A DNA stretch of 64,000 nucleotides from contig NZ_CP007481.1 of assembly GCF_000632985.1 (NCBI RefSeq), positions 248,001 through 312,000 on the forward strand. Direction: 5' to 3'. Position 1 is the stretch's first letter, and the number at the start of each line of letters is the position of its first letter. The position numbers were made by a program, and so were the translations under genes. Under the pieces are notes generated by a model, which saw nothing but the letters and a program-made list of their open reading frames with translations, searched no databases and had not been told where the DNA came from. Source of the stretch: Neorickettsia helminthoeca str. Oregon. Its GTDB lineage: Bacteria; Pseudomonadota; Alphaproteobacteria; Rickettsiales; Anaplasmataceae. Positions 17,192 through 25,514 of this stretch are shown here, piece after piece.

Positions 17192-17494
17192 ATGCTTTTT
17201 TCAAACATCCTCGCAAGTGCTAGCACAGGTTCGGATTCTGTGTTCATGAGTTTGGTTCCTTTAGGAATAGTCTTTCTTGTTTTCTACATTTTTGTGATCC
17301 GTCCGCAGAGTAAAAAGGTTAAGGAGCACCAAGCAATGCTTGATGCCCTAAAAATTGGTGATTCGATAGTCACGAGTGGAGGCATTTCCGGAGTGATTAC
17401 AAAAATAGATGAGAAGAATAATATGATACATCTGCAAATTGCTGACGCTGTGGTGGTAAAGATTTTAAAGAGTTTTGTTTTAGAGAAAAAGTAG
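17192..17494 (+). CDS. yajC: Preprotein translocase subunit YajC
   Basis: 100 residues with a single N-terminal membrane helix (SLVPLGIVFLVFYIFVI) followed at once by the hallmark RPQSKKVKEHQAMLDALKIGD and a VTSGGISGVI turn. Accessory subunit of SecDF-YajC at the Sec translocon. secD/secF are not adjacent. It lies 13 bp upstream of pdxJ, so the two are likely cotranscribed. Confidence 0.95.
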   Translation: MLFSNILASASTGSDSVFMSLVPLGIVFLVFYIFVIRPQSKKVKEHQAMLDALKIGDSIVTSGGISGVITKIDEKNNMIHLQIADAVVVKILKSFVLEKK

Positions 17495-17507
17495 GGAGGC
17501 TACGATC

Positions 17508-18242
17508 ATGACTAGGATAAGTATCAATTTGAATAAGGTTGCTCTCATTAGAAATGCGAGAGGTGGTGATAGTCCCGACATAAAATATGTTGCGAACTTG
17601 GGCATTATGAATGGTTGTACAGGTATCACACTCCATCCCAGAGCCGACGCGAGGCACTCTACTGTAGAAGATGTCCAGACCATACTCAATCTGAAGGAGG
17701 TCAGCTCAGGAGAAGTTGAATTCAACCTTGAAGGTGATCTAAGAGAGGAGTTATTAGATCTTGTGAAATCTCATGGTATTCATCAGTTCACTATTGTTCC
17801 GGTAAGAGAAGGTGAAAAGACAACTGAGCGAGGTTTCTCCCTCAATGAGAAGAGAGATAGTCTTATGTCTGCGATCAAGGACTTGAAAGCAGCGCGAGAT
17901 GTGAGGATCAGTCTTTTTATCGAGCCGGAACCTGCATCCGTTGCGTACGCCGCTGAAATTGGTTGTGATGCAGTAGAACTCCATGCAAAATGGTACGCAC
18001 GCGCTTTCTGTACACATCGTGAGTCCAAGGAAGTGAGAAGACTGCATTTCGCTGCACTCGAAGCTAGAAATCTCGGATTAAAAGTGAATCTGGGTCATGA
18101 TATCAGTCTTGTAAATATTTCTACTGTCATAAACAAAATAAAACCAGATGAAGTGTCCGTTGGGCATGCACTGATCGTGGAGTCATTCTTGCAAGGTTTT
18201 CCTAGGACGCTTAGGAAATATGTTTCGATTGCTAATGGATGA
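17508..18242 (+). CDS. pdxJ: Pyridoxine 5'-phosphate synthase
   Basis: 244-residue TIM barrel joining 1-deoxyxylulose 5-phosphate with 3-amino-2-oxopropyl phosphate. Landmarks: SINLNKVALIRNARGG at the start, GITLHPRADARHS with catalytic and phosphate-binding residues, FIEPEPASVAYAAEIGCDAVELH, and NLGHDISLVN. A good Shine-Dalgarno (GGGAGG) precedes the ATG. Works with pdxH at 60795-61355, together giving de novo PLP, needed by the IscS domain at the left edge. Confidence 0.95.
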   Translation: MTRISINLNKVALIRNARGGDSPDIKYVANLGIMNGCTGITLHPRADARHSTVEDVQTILNLKEVSSGEVEFNLEGDLREELLDLVKSHGIHQFTIVPVREGEKTTERGFSLNEKRDSLMSAIKDLKAARDVRISLFIEPEPASVAYAAEIGCDAVELHAKWYARAFCTHRESKEVRRLHFAALEARNLGLKVNLGHDISLVNISTVINKIKPDEVSVGHALIVESFLQGFPRTLRKYVSIANG

Positions 18243-18314
18243 GAGTGTAGCTGGTATTCCACTGATGCTGTGTTATATATCTAGTAACTGATACTAGTCT
18301 TTTGTTAATCAGAA

Positions 18315-18617
18315 ATGAGTAATGCTTGTGAGTTAACTGGCCACAAATGGCAGAATGGTAATACCGTCTCCCATTCTAACCGGAAATCGAAGAGAAAGTT
18401 TATGCCGAATCTTCAAGATATCACGGTCTGTAGCCAGATCTTGAATCAAAGGTTCAGATTTAAAGTGTCTGTTAAGACAATTCGCACGATTGATTTCAAG
18501 GGTGGACTGGATGATTTCTTGGTGAATACCAAAAATGCAAAACTCAGCAAAGCAGCTTTAGCTTTGAAGAAACGTATCGCTAAGAGAATCGATGCATCAA
18601 CTCGTCAAGAAGCCTAG
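18315..18617 (+). CDS. rpmB: 50S ribosomal protein L28
   Basis: 100 residues. Starts [29 protein letters not shown], carrying the L28 signature (C-x-L-T-G ... GN-x-VSHSNRKTKR-F type), then a basic tail. Slightly longer than E. coli L28, as in other alphaproteobacteria. Overlaps the start of lipA by 26 bp in a different frame, so lipA translation may be coupled. Confidence 0.94.
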   Translation: MSNACELTGHKWQNGNTVSHSNRKSKRKFMPNLQDITVCSQILNQRFRFKVSVKTIRTIDFKGGLDDFLVNTKNAKLSKAALALKKRIAKRIDASTRQEA

Positions 18618-19482
18618 GGTCCGTGTAGCACAGAGTAATCCTGCTTTTCAGGAGACTCTCGATCTTGTCACTTTGTACAGCTTGAATACTGTCTGTCAGG
18701 AAGCTGCCTGCCCCAATGTTTCTGAGTGTTGGAGCAAGAAGCATGTCACGGTGATGATTTTAGGGTCGGTGTGTACAAGAGCGTGTAGATTCTGTAATGT
18801 TGCTACCGGAAAGCCTGATCTTCTTGATCCTCATGAGCCGGAAAAACTTGCGAAGGTGATTTCCAAGTTGGGACTAAAGCATGTTGTAATAACTTCTGTC
18901 GATAGAGATGATCTCGAAGACGGCGGTGCTGCCCATTTTGCAGAATGTATTAGAAGAATCAGAGAGACTTCTGTGGATACTACTATCGAAGTTCTTACTC
19001 CTGATTTTCTAGGGAAAGCGAGCGCACGAGATATCCTCATTGAGGCAAATCCTGATGTGTTTAATCACAACATAGAAACAGTTCCGCGGTTGCATCCAAA
19101 GGTGAGAATAAAAGCTAAATATTTCAACAGCCTGTCGCTGCTGGAAGAAGTGAAAAGAAAAAATCCTGCGATTTTTACGAAATCTGGATTAATGGTGGGA
19201 CTCGGTGAAGAGCGAGGTGAGATCCTGCAAGTCATGGACGATATGCGTGTTGCTGGAGTCGATTTCCTTACAATTGGGCAGTACCTTCAGCCGACGACGA
19301 AACACATCGAAGTCAAGCATTATGCTACAGATGAAGAGTTTCAGTACTATAAGGATGCTGCCTACTCAAAGGGATTTCTGATGGTTTCATCCAGTCCACT
19401 GACGCGTTCTTCATATCACGCGGATGAGGATTTTAAACGCCTCAGAGAAGCACGCGCTGCTGCGTCCTCTATGGCGGTCTAG
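18592..19482 (+). CDS. lipA: Lipoyl synthase
   Basis: 296-residue radical SAM enzyme inserting two sulfurs into octanoyl groups. The auxiliary-cluster cysteines are in [13 protein letters not shown] and the radical SAM triad in CTRACRFC; the C-terminal RSSYHAD with the cluster-ligating Ser follows. Depends on Fe-S supply from the Isc system. The ATG at 18592 overlaps rpmB; the first family-like residues ([13 protein letters not shown]) begin 10 residues later, so a slightly later start is possible. Confidence 0.95.
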   Translation: MHQLVKKPRVRVAQSNPAFQETLDLVTLYSLNTVCQEAACPNVSECWSKKHVTVMILGSVCTRACRFCNVATGKPDLLDPHEPEKLAKVISKLGLKHVVITSVDRDDLEDGGAAHFAECIRRIRETSVDTTIEVLTPDFLGKASARDILIEANPDVFNHNIETVPRLHPKVRIKAKYFNSLSLLEEVKRKNPAIFTKSGLMVGLGEERGEILQVMDDMRVAGVDFLTIGQYLQPTTKHIEVKHYATDEEFQYYKDAAYSKGFLMVSSSPLTRSSYHADEDFKRLREARAAASSMAV

Positions 19483-19535
19483 AGGTCCTTGCTTTACAAT
19501 TTTTTCTGTCTTCTTCTTTACCCCTTGGAAGTAGT

Positions 19536-19997
19536 ATGATGTTCAAGAAAAGTTCTTATCGGGATGAGAGAGTCTTGCCTTTTAGTGCTATGCACGTCTT
19601 TGAGATTGTCCTGGACATTGAGTGTTATCATGAGTTCATCCCATGGTGTCAGAAGATCAGAGTCATCTCAAAAGCAGAGAACGAGATTAAAGCTGAAGTG
19701 GTAGCCTCATTCAAGGGAATAGTAGCTACCTATGTATCGTTGATAAAGTTCTTACCTCCGGGAAATGAGGAAGCTGGTTTCATTGAGGTGAAGTCAACTG
19801 AAGGTGCGTTTAAGTACTTATATAACTTATGGAAATTTCATCCCGAAGGAAAAGGATCTAGGGTAACTTTCTATATAGAATACTCATTTAGATCGAAGTT
19901 CATGCAGTTAATATTGAATATGATGTACAATATCGCTCAGAGGAGGATTATCAGCGCCTTCGAGAACAGATGCGGCAGCCTACCTGATAATGGATGA
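19536..19997 (+). CDS. Coq10/RatA-family START-domain protein
   Basis: 153 residues with the family pattern: ERVLPFSAMHVFEIVLDIECYHEFIPWCQKIRV split over residues 11-43, then VASFKGIVATYVSLIKF and ISAFENRC at the end. Mitochondrial Coq10 binds ubiquinone and helps respiration; the bacterial homolog is often labelled RatA toxin, a name from E. coli that need not apply. No antitoxin RatB is next to it. In Rickettsiales it commonly sits next to lipA, as here (53 bp gap). Confidence 0.85.
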   Translation: MMFKKSSYRDERVLPFSAMHVFEIVLDIECYHEFIPWCQKIRVISKAENEIKAEVVASFKGIVATYVSLIKFLPPGNEEAGFIEVKSTEGAFKYLYNLWKFHPEGKGSRVTFYIEYSFRSKFMQLILNMMYNIAQRRIISAFENRCGSLPDNG

Positions 19998-20083
19998 GTA
20001 TGTAAGATCAATTGTGCGGCATTGCTCAGAGTAGGACGATTAATGCTTTCTCTTCATGGATGATGTTGGCGATCACATAATGA

Positions 20084-20893
20084 TTAATACTGCCTTATTG
20101 TGAGTTCCTTTATGATTGTTGCTGCGATCTCTTCAACTGATCTATGTGTTACATCAATGATTGGCCAGTTGTTCTGCATAAATACTCGTTTTGCGTTAGT
20201 CAGCTCATCCAATATTTGCTCCCTGCCCGCGTATACTGGATTATCATGGTTTTGTGACAATGAAAGTCTTTGTTTCCTTATTTCAATCAGTCTATCTGGG
20301 TTGATTGTTAGCCCAATTACCAGGACGTGTTTTAGCTTGATCAGACTCTCCGGCAGAGGAATATTATTAACGAATGGTATGTTCGCGACCTTATAGCCTC
20401 GATATGATAAATACACGCTTGTTGGAGATTTCGAAGTACGCGAAGGACCAACGATAATGACATCTGCTTCATCCAGATCCCAGGTATTCTGTCCGTCATC
20501 ATGTGAGAGCATATAATTCATTGCGTCAATTCTAGCGAAGTAGTCCTCATTAAAACGATGATACTCTTCCTTTGATGCATCAGTAGGTCCCTGATTTAGG
20601 TATGATGAGAGTTCCCGTATTATCCTCGAGAGAATCGGAATACAAGGTATCCTCATTGTTTGACAGAATTCCTTCAATGTATCACGTATCAACCGATCCT
20701 TTATTGCGTACAGGATAAAGGCTTTGCCATTGATATTCGTGAGTATCCGCTGCAATTTTTCGACGCTGTCTGTGAGTGGCCAGACACTCTCTATAACTTC
20801 CAGGTTCTTGAACCTGGCTAGTGATTCTCTTGAGACTGATAATAAAGCATCAACTCCCTGGTCTGAGATCAAGTGGACGTTCAGTTGTTTCAT
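20084..20893 (-). CDS. Pyruvate phosphate dikinase regulatory protein (kinase/phosphorylase, DUF299)
   Basis: 269 residues of the bifunctional PPSR/RP family: LNVHLISDQGVDALLSVSRESLARF at the N terminus (split at length), ADVIIVGPSRTSKSPTSVYL with the unusual P-loop GPSRTSKS near residue 152, and a C-terminal ITHRSVEEIA-like VTHRSVEEIAATI. Inactivates PPDK by ADP-dependent phosphorylation of a Thr beside the catalytic His and reverses it with phosphate. Its target ppdK is at 58043-60646. PEP synthase would be the alternative target, but PPDK is present here. Confidence 0.92.
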   Translation of the reverse strand: MKQLNVHLISDQGVDALLSVSRESLARFKNLEVIESVWPLTDSVEKLQRILTNINGKAFILYAIKDRLIRDTLKEFCQTMRIPCIPILSRIIRELSSYLNQGPTDASKEEYHRFNEDYFARIDAMNYMLSHDDGQNTWDLDEADVIIVGPSRTSKSPTSVYLSYRGYKVANIPFVNNIPLPESLIKLKHVLVIGLTINPDRLIEIRKQRLSLSQNHDNPVYAGREQILDELTNAKRVFMQNNWPIIDVTHRSVEEIAATIIKELTIRQY

Positions 20894-21323
20894 TTGCGAT
20901 ATTGATTTATACTCTCTGTCGGATGGTTTCAGGCTACCTCCAATATTCGATTTACATTGTATGCGCCCTTAGCTCAGCTGGATAGAGCAACAGCCTTCTA
21001 AGCTGTGGGTCAGAGGTTCGACTCCTCTAGGGCGTATTTTTGTTTACTCGTTCTGCTTCTAAGTTTGGTTTTCATCTTCCTTTTTCGGACAAGCTGATTT
21101 GGAGTCCTAATTTGTCGTGTGGGACCCTCAAGATTATTCATTTTGCCCGTTTGCGCATCTGCTTCATGACATTTCTTTCGCAACGTGAGTCGTGTGTTAA
21201 TACTTTGTTCATAGCCTTCTTCTACCATGATGCTGCAGTAGCTTCCCATTGGTCTTCAGTTTTGCAAGGATGATCCCTTATTTGGTTATCACTTGATTTA
21301 CAAAGTAAAATTTCTGGATTAGA
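20894..21323. other. Intergenic region between PPDK regulator and CBS protein (contains tRNA-Arg)
   Basis: Apart from the tRNA I see no supported gene. Frames at 21040-21273 (+) and 21010-21249 (-) are open, but the minus one ends inside the tRNA and neither resembles a known family. Genes of the COG1806 and COG1253 types flank the replication origin in some relatives as I recall, so this is one place to look for oriC, yet no DnaA-box cluster is obvious by eye. Confidence 0.3.
20963..21036 (+). tRNA. tRNA-Arg (UCU)
   Basis: A complete cloverleaf can be folded: acceptor GCGCCCT / AGGGCGT with one G-T pair, D arm GCTC-AGCTGGATA-GAGC, anticodon stem ACAGC / GCTGT with loop CTTCTAA (anticodon TCT), variable GGGTC, and T arm AGAGG-TTCGACT-CCTCT, ending in discriminator A. 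It reads AGA codons. CCA is not encoded. A short T run (tattttt) follows and may end transcription. The only tRNA found in the window. Confidence 0.97.
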
Positions 21324-22100
21324 ATGTCTGCTCGTCTATGTGTCTTTGGTAATCCCATACTTAGTTTCTTTAAGAGGCTAATTTCAGAAAAGCCGAGTGA
21401 GCCTGTCAATTCTGCAGGTTCGCTGATTTCAAAGCTGGATAGTATATATGTGGAGGACATCATGGTGGAACGCTCCAAGATAGTGGCTATTGACGTATCG
21501 ATCAAAAGTGACGATCTGAGGTCATTCAAGGAAATTAGTCACAGTAGGACGCCAGTCTTCGATGGTAACTTAGATAAAATCATTGGTTTTATCCACATCA
21601 AAGATGTTCTGAACAATGTCGGTAATGAGTTTAGTATTATGGATGTTCTTCGCAAAATTATCTGTGTCCCGCCCTCGATGAAGGTCTCCGCTTTGCTTAT
21701 GAAGATGAAGGTGGCTCATGTACACATGGCGATAGTAGTGGATGAGTTCGGTGCGACTGTCGGGATTGTAACGATGACGGATGTGGTGGAGCAAATTCTT
21801 GGAGACATCCACGATGAACATGATATCAATTCGGAACCATTCTTGCTGAGACTCTCTGAGCACAAGTTTGAGGTTTCCGCAAGAATTGAGATGAAAGAGT
21901 TTCTTGATAAGTCTGGTCTAGAATTCGAAGTAGGGGATAATTTTAGGACATTAGGTGGGTATATCTTTAGTATTGCAGGTAAGGTTCCTTCAGTGGGTGA
22001 TATTGTGACGTCGCCTGAAGGGGTTATGTTTTCCATTCTAGATGCCGATAACAAGAGGATAAATGTGGTTCTAGTAGATGCCTCTAATTGTGAAAAGTGA
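21324..22100 (+). CDS. CBS-domain protein of the hemolysin-C/CorC type
   Basis: 258 residues: two CBS repeats (about residues 45-105 and 110-165; FKEISHSRTPVFDGNLDKIIGFIHIKD split at length, and MAIVVDEFGATVGIVTMTDVVEQILGDI) followed by the CorC_HlyC domain (FEVSARIEMKEFLDKSGLEF ... TLGGYIFS). Family members (TlyC, CorC) are linked to divalent-cation handling; hemolysis is not shown. It has no membrane domain, like CorC. No ybeY gene is adjacent, unlike the usual order. Confidence 0.9.
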   Translation: MSARLCVFGNPILSFFKRLISEKPSEPVNSAGSLISKLDSIYVEDIMVERSKIVAIDVSIKSDDLRSFKEISHSRTPVFDGNLDKIIGFIHIKDVLNNVGNEFSIMDVLRKIICVPPSMKVSALLMKMKVAHVHMAIVVDEFGATVGIVTMTDVVEQILGDIHDEHDINSEPFLLRLSEHKFEVSARIEMKEFLDKSGLEFEVGDNFRTLGGYIFSIAGKVPSVGDIVTSPEGVMFSILDADNKRINVVLVDASNCEK

Positions 22101-22143
22101 TTGTCTAGTATTTGGGTTTATCTCTTAGTTCATATATGTTTCT

Positions 22144-22220
22144 TTGTGGTCTATCAGACCACTGTGGTATAATTGTACTATTCCTAAACAAAAAACGGAA
22201 TTGGCAGGTGTGTAGGAGGG
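22144..22220 (+). promoter_or_regulatory. Promoter, operator-like dyad and strong RBS of the tandem-repeat gene
   Basis: TTGTGG (22144-22149) and a perfect TATAAT (22168-22173) are separated by 18 bp. The perfect dyad GTGGTCT-atc-AGACCAC (22146-22162) overlaps the -35 and fills most of the spacer, ending 5 bp before the -10. That is where MerR-like activators or a repressor could bind. A strong AGGAGGG at 22214-22220 lies 4 bp from the ATG, unusual in this window where most ribosome sites are weak, so high expression is likely. Confidence 0.65.
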
Positions 22221-22224
22221 TTAT

Positions 22225-24303
22225 ATGCTAGCAAGAACATGGAAAGTGCTCAAAACGGCTGGTGGAACATTAGCTAGGGGTGTTGGCGCTGTTGTGACTG
22301 CAACTCCGCGTGGAATAAAGCGGAGTGTCGCAGAGAAATTCGATGGCATGATCTCTGGCGCGAAGGACTGGAATGTCTTACATAAAGCTAATACAAGTAA
22401 TTTCACAAAGAATAAATTGGATGCAGATTGGAAGCGTGCTGCAAAGAGTCTAGCCGGAGCTAATATAGTCGAATTCGCTGTGCCAAGGGCGCTTGTGCCG
22501 CACAGCGATATCGTAAAACTCGAGTCGTACTTTGAGAGTGTCAGTTTGGGGTTAGATCTAGAAGAATCAAGGAAACTTAATGAGGGCAATCCGCTCTACA
22601 AGTTACACATAGAGCTATTGGCTTTGGGTGGTGGAGGAATTGACGTAAGGGAGACCGGAAAGAGTAACCAGGCTTCAGTTGTGGTGAGGATCCCACTTTG
22701 CGCGGATAAGGATGAGTTTACAAGACGTGTTGCATCAGCGATAAGTGCTCTTGGTATAGAGCATCGGGAATCAGTAGAGGAGGCTGTCCATAGGTTGTGG
22801 AAGCCGACTGGAGTTGATTTTGGTACTACACAAGAAGGCGGGCTTGATCAGAATCCTGCTCATAACCAGGAGCGTAATGTTGAAACGCGGCCTGATGCTC
22901 CTGAAGAACCTGAGAGGAGTACTGGTGCAGCATCAACCCAGACGATGAGTGAAGTAGAGGTGCAGACAGATGCTCCTGAAGAACCTGAGAGGAGTACTGG
23001 TGCAGCATCAACCCAGACGATGAGTGAAGTAGAGGTGCAGACAGATGCTCCTGAAGAACCTGAGAGGAGTACTGGTGCAGCATCAACCCAGACGATGAGT
23101 GAAGTAGAGGTGCAGACAGATGCTCCTGAAGAACCTGAGAGGAGTACTGGTGCAGCATCAACCCAGACGATGAGTGAAGTAGAGGTGCAGACAGATGCTC
23201 CTGAAGAACCTGAGAGGAGTACTGGTGCAGCATCAACCCAGACGATGAGTGAAGTAGAGGTGCAGACAGATGCTCCTGAAGAACCTGAGAGGAGTACTGG
23301 TGCAGCATCAACCCAGACGATGAGTGAAGTAGAGGTGCAGACAGATGCTCCTGAAGAACCTGAGAGGAGTACTGGTGCAGCATCAACCCAGACGATGAGT
23401 GAAGTAGAGGTGCAGACAGATGCTCCTGAAGAACCTGAGAGGAGTACTGGTGCAGCATCAACCCAGACGATGAGTGAAGTAGAGGTGCAGACAGATGCTC
23501 CTGAAGAACCTGAGAGGAGTACTGGTGCAGCATCAACCCAGACGATGAGTGAAGTAGAGGTGCAGACAGATGCTCCTGAAGAGAAAGGTACTGAGGCACC
23601 GAGAGTGGTGTTTGATACTAGTGCGTCGTGTACAGCAGGATTGAGCGGTCTTCAACAGCAAGTCCTAGCGCTTGCTGGATCCATATCTAGATCTGGTAAG
23701 GCCGCGCCTTCCACCCCTGTTCCGCTATGGGCAAACAAAGGACTAATGCTTAAGCCGGTCGGTACTGGGGATAAACGTGCGATAATCGAGGGTGCTTCCC
23801 GGATGCTTAATACGATGGACAATAAGTATTTTGATCTTGAGAAATGTATCGATAGAAATGATCTTGAGGGCCTAAAACTAGTTGCGCAGCAGCTACAATC
23901 CAGTGGTTCCATGTATTTGTCGGGGGAGCAGAAAGATTTACTACCTACTAATATAGCGGCTTGCCTGGATAGTCTTGTTGAAGGATGTAACCAAAAAATC
24001 TCTGACTTAGAATCTAAGCGCGGATCTCAGGGTGTTGATGTTGGGGTGAAGTTCATGTATCAGAGTCTTGCGAATGACGCTGCTGAGGTAAAAGCCTCTA
24101 TGGCTGCCATTCCTGGGTTGGTTGAATACTGTTGTCTTACCCCTATAGAGTCTAGTCAAAAACCTTTGCTCTCTGGGGTTCTTCTGGATCCAAGGAGCGG
24201 TTTACCGATTACTAGTGGCGTCACTGCTGCTAATGAAGTACATATTGCACCTGATCCTACACCTAGTGCAGGTGCTGCAGCTGACGTGTGTAGAGCTAAA
24301 TAA
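22225..24303 (+). CDS. Tandem-repeat protein (nine identical 25-residue repeats), candidate antigen or effector
   Basis: 692 residues. Residues 1-223: a basic N terminus (MLARTWKVLKTAGGTLARGV) then a mixed domain I do not recognise. Residues 224-448: nine back-to-back copies of an acidic 25-residue unit that begins DAPEEPERSTG and ends SEVEVQT, plus a five-residue partial copy (DAPEE). Residues 449-692: Ala- and Ser-rich C-terminal region. No cleavable signal or membrane helix is clear. Acidic Ser/Thr-rich tandem repeats are the pattern of Ehrlichia TRP effectors and of Neorickettsia strain-variable surface antigens; homology to either cannot be shown from sequence alone. Strong promoter and ribosome site. 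Confidence 0.8.
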   Translation: MLARTWKVLKTAGGTLARGVGAVVTATPRGIKRSVAEKFDGMISGAKDWNVLHKANTSNFTKNKLDADWKRAAKSLAGANIVEFAVPRALVPHSDIVKLESYFESVSLGLDLEESRKLNEGNPLYKLHIELLALGGGGIDVRETGKSNQASVVVRIPLCADKDEFTRRVASAISALGIEHRESVEEAVHRLWKPTGVDFGTTQEGGLDQNPAHNQERNVETRPDAPEEPERSTGAASTQTMSEVEVQTDAPEEPERSTGAASTQTMSEVEVQTDAPEEPERSTGAASTQTMSEVEVQTDAPEEPERSTGAASTQTMSEVEVQTDAPEEPERSTGAASTQTMSEVEVQTDAPEEPERSTGAASTQTMSEVEVQTDAPEEPERSTGAASTQTMSEVEVQTDAPEEPERSTGAASTQTMSEVEVQTDAPEEPERSTGAASTQTMSEVEVQTDAPEEKGTEAPRVVFDTSASCTAGLSGLQQQVLALAGSISRSGKAAPSTPVPLWANKGLMLKPVGTGDKRAIIEGASRMLNTMDNKYFDLEKCIDRNDLEGLKLVAQQLQSSGSMYLSGEQKDLLPTNIAACLDSLVEGCNQKISDLESKRGSQGVDVGVKFMYQSLANDAAEVKASMAAIPGLVEYCCLTPIESSQKPLLSGVLLDPRSGLPITSGVTAANEVHIAPDPTPSAGAAADVCRAK
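22894..23568. repeat. Nine direct repeats of 75 bp
   Basis: Unit starts fall exactly every 75 bp: 22894, 22969, 23044, 23119, 23194, 23269, 23344, 23419 and 23494, with a partial tenth at 23569. The copies look identical base for base, pointing to very recent expansion or ongoing homogenisation. Seventy-five is a multiple of three, so copy-number changes keep the frame. Copy number may differ between strains and is hard to assemble from short reads. Confidence 0.97.
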
Positions 24304-24523
24304 ACGTGTTTTTCGAAGGCTATGCGTAAATCGAGTACTGAGTGTACTCCATCCTAATGATACTCTGGAACATTTCCCGGAGCACGCTTCTGTGATTTGA
24401 TCAGAATTATCTCAGTGTGGATGTGTTCTCATGGTTGCTTAGATATCACTATGATTGTGGATTTGATTAGTTTTCCTATATTAGCTAGACTATAATAGTC
24501 AAGTGCTCAGTTGAGTTCTATAA

Positions 24524-24922
24524 ATGCCTCACGTTGTCACAGAGAAATGTGTGAAGTGCAAGTATACTGATTGTGTCGAAGTGTGTCCAGTTGATTGCTT
24601 CCATGAGGGAGAGGAGTATCTTGTTATCGATCCTGAGGTCTGTATAGATTGTGGTGTGTGCGTCCCTGAGTGTCCGATAGAAGCTATAGTCAACGATGAA
24701 ACTTATATCGACGGAAAATCCTTGGAGGCTATTGTTTCCGAAAAAGATTCTTCAGTACTCACTGAGAGGCAGTCTAACGTGAAATTCATGGCGACCTTCA
24801 ATAGAAAGAGGTCAGCTGAACTCCCAGTGATAGTTGCAAAGAAAGACCCTATGGTAGAAGCCGATGTTTGGAGTGCAATTGACAATAAGATACAGTTTAT
24901 AAAAGATGCAGAGAATGGGTGA
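24524..24922 (+). CDS. fdxA: 7Fe (3Fe-4S/4Fe-4S) ferredoxin
   Basis: 132 residues of the FdxA type: [25 protein letters not shown] gives the first cluster ligands (split at length; C9, C12, C17, C21), and [16 protein letters not shown] the second. The length beyond the usual 107-112 comes from a C-terminal extension. Low-potential electron carrier. A TATAAT lies about 30 bp upstream inside the small dyad GACTA-taa-TAGTC. Confidence 0.95.
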   Translation: MPHVVTEKCVKCKYTDCVEVCPVDCFHEGEEYLVIDPEVCIDCGVCVPECPIEAIVNDETYIDGKSLEAIVSEKDSSVLTERQSNVKFMATFNRKRSAELPVIVAKKDPMVEADVWSAIDNKIQFIKDAENG

Positions 24923-24943
24923 ATATGTGGTTAGTTAAGTTTT

Positions 24944-25399
24944 ATGAGTGCCGATAGTAAAGAGTCATTTCTTGACCGTCTAAAAAAAAGGAAGCCTTCT
25001 GGTGAAGGTGGTGATAGCGGGGGAGGTGGTTTTGCCTCTCGTTTCAGTAAGAGTACTCCTGTGACTTCTGGTAGATTCTCTGAAAAGTTTGCGACTTCGA
25101 AAGCGAGTGGTGATTTTGCATCCCAGCGGAGTGTGCAGAAAAGTAGGAAAGATGCCGCCGGGTTTGCAGAGGGTGTTAGGAAAAAACGTAGTGATTGCGT
25201 CTACCTCGTGCGTGGTAAGGATAGAGACAGAGCAGCTTGGCATTATGTGCTGGTAGACAAGGTAAAAAAGGAGATGTTTCTTGCAGCAGCAAAAAGCGGT
25301 TCACTGGATGTCAAAGATTATGGGGAAGTGTTGTATTCCGGCTGGGGAGAGGATCCGCCTGAGCACATCAAGAAGAAGATCGATGAGGAATATAATTAG
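24944..25399 (+). CDS. Conserved-looking orphan with disordered N terminus
   Basis: 151 residues I cannot name. The first 85 are low-complexity, Gly/Ser/Lys rich (GEGGDSGGGGFASRFSKS) and probably disordered; the last 65 form a compact domain (CVYLVRGKDRDRAAWHYVLV ... LDVKDYGEVLYSGWGEDPPE) that looks well constrained. It follows fdxA by 21 bp and may share its transcript. The C-terminal part resembles a small conserved Rickettsiales protein of unknown function as far as I recall. Confidence 0.7.
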   Translation: MSADSKESFLDRLKKRKPSGEGGDSGGGGFASRFSKSTPVTSGRFSEKFATSKASGDFASQRSVQKSRKDAAGFAEGVRKKRSDCVYLVRGKDRDRAAWHYVLVDKVKKEMFLAAAKSGSLDVKDYGEVLYSGWGEDPPEHIKKKIDEEYN

Positions 25400-25514
25400 T
25401 CTTCCGGATTCCTCTTCGGAGCTGGTAGGTATGTGGATTCGCGTTCCTGCTTGTCTGAGTCCGCTTGGTTCCGGTAGTTTGTTCTAGTCTCTCTGGTCGA
25501 CTTGTCGAGGTGTA

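Noticed and set aside
21010-21273. Overlapping ORFs on both strands after tRNA-Arg
   Set aside because: The minus one runs into the tRNA and neither has recognisable motifs or a ribosome site.
22894-23568. CRISPR array
   Set aside because: The repeats abut with no spacers, are a multiple of three long and lie inside a coding frame.
22826-23599. 257-codon minus-strand ORF across the repeats
   Set aside because: It exists only because the 75-bp unit lacks stops in that frame; no promoter or ribosome site is seen.
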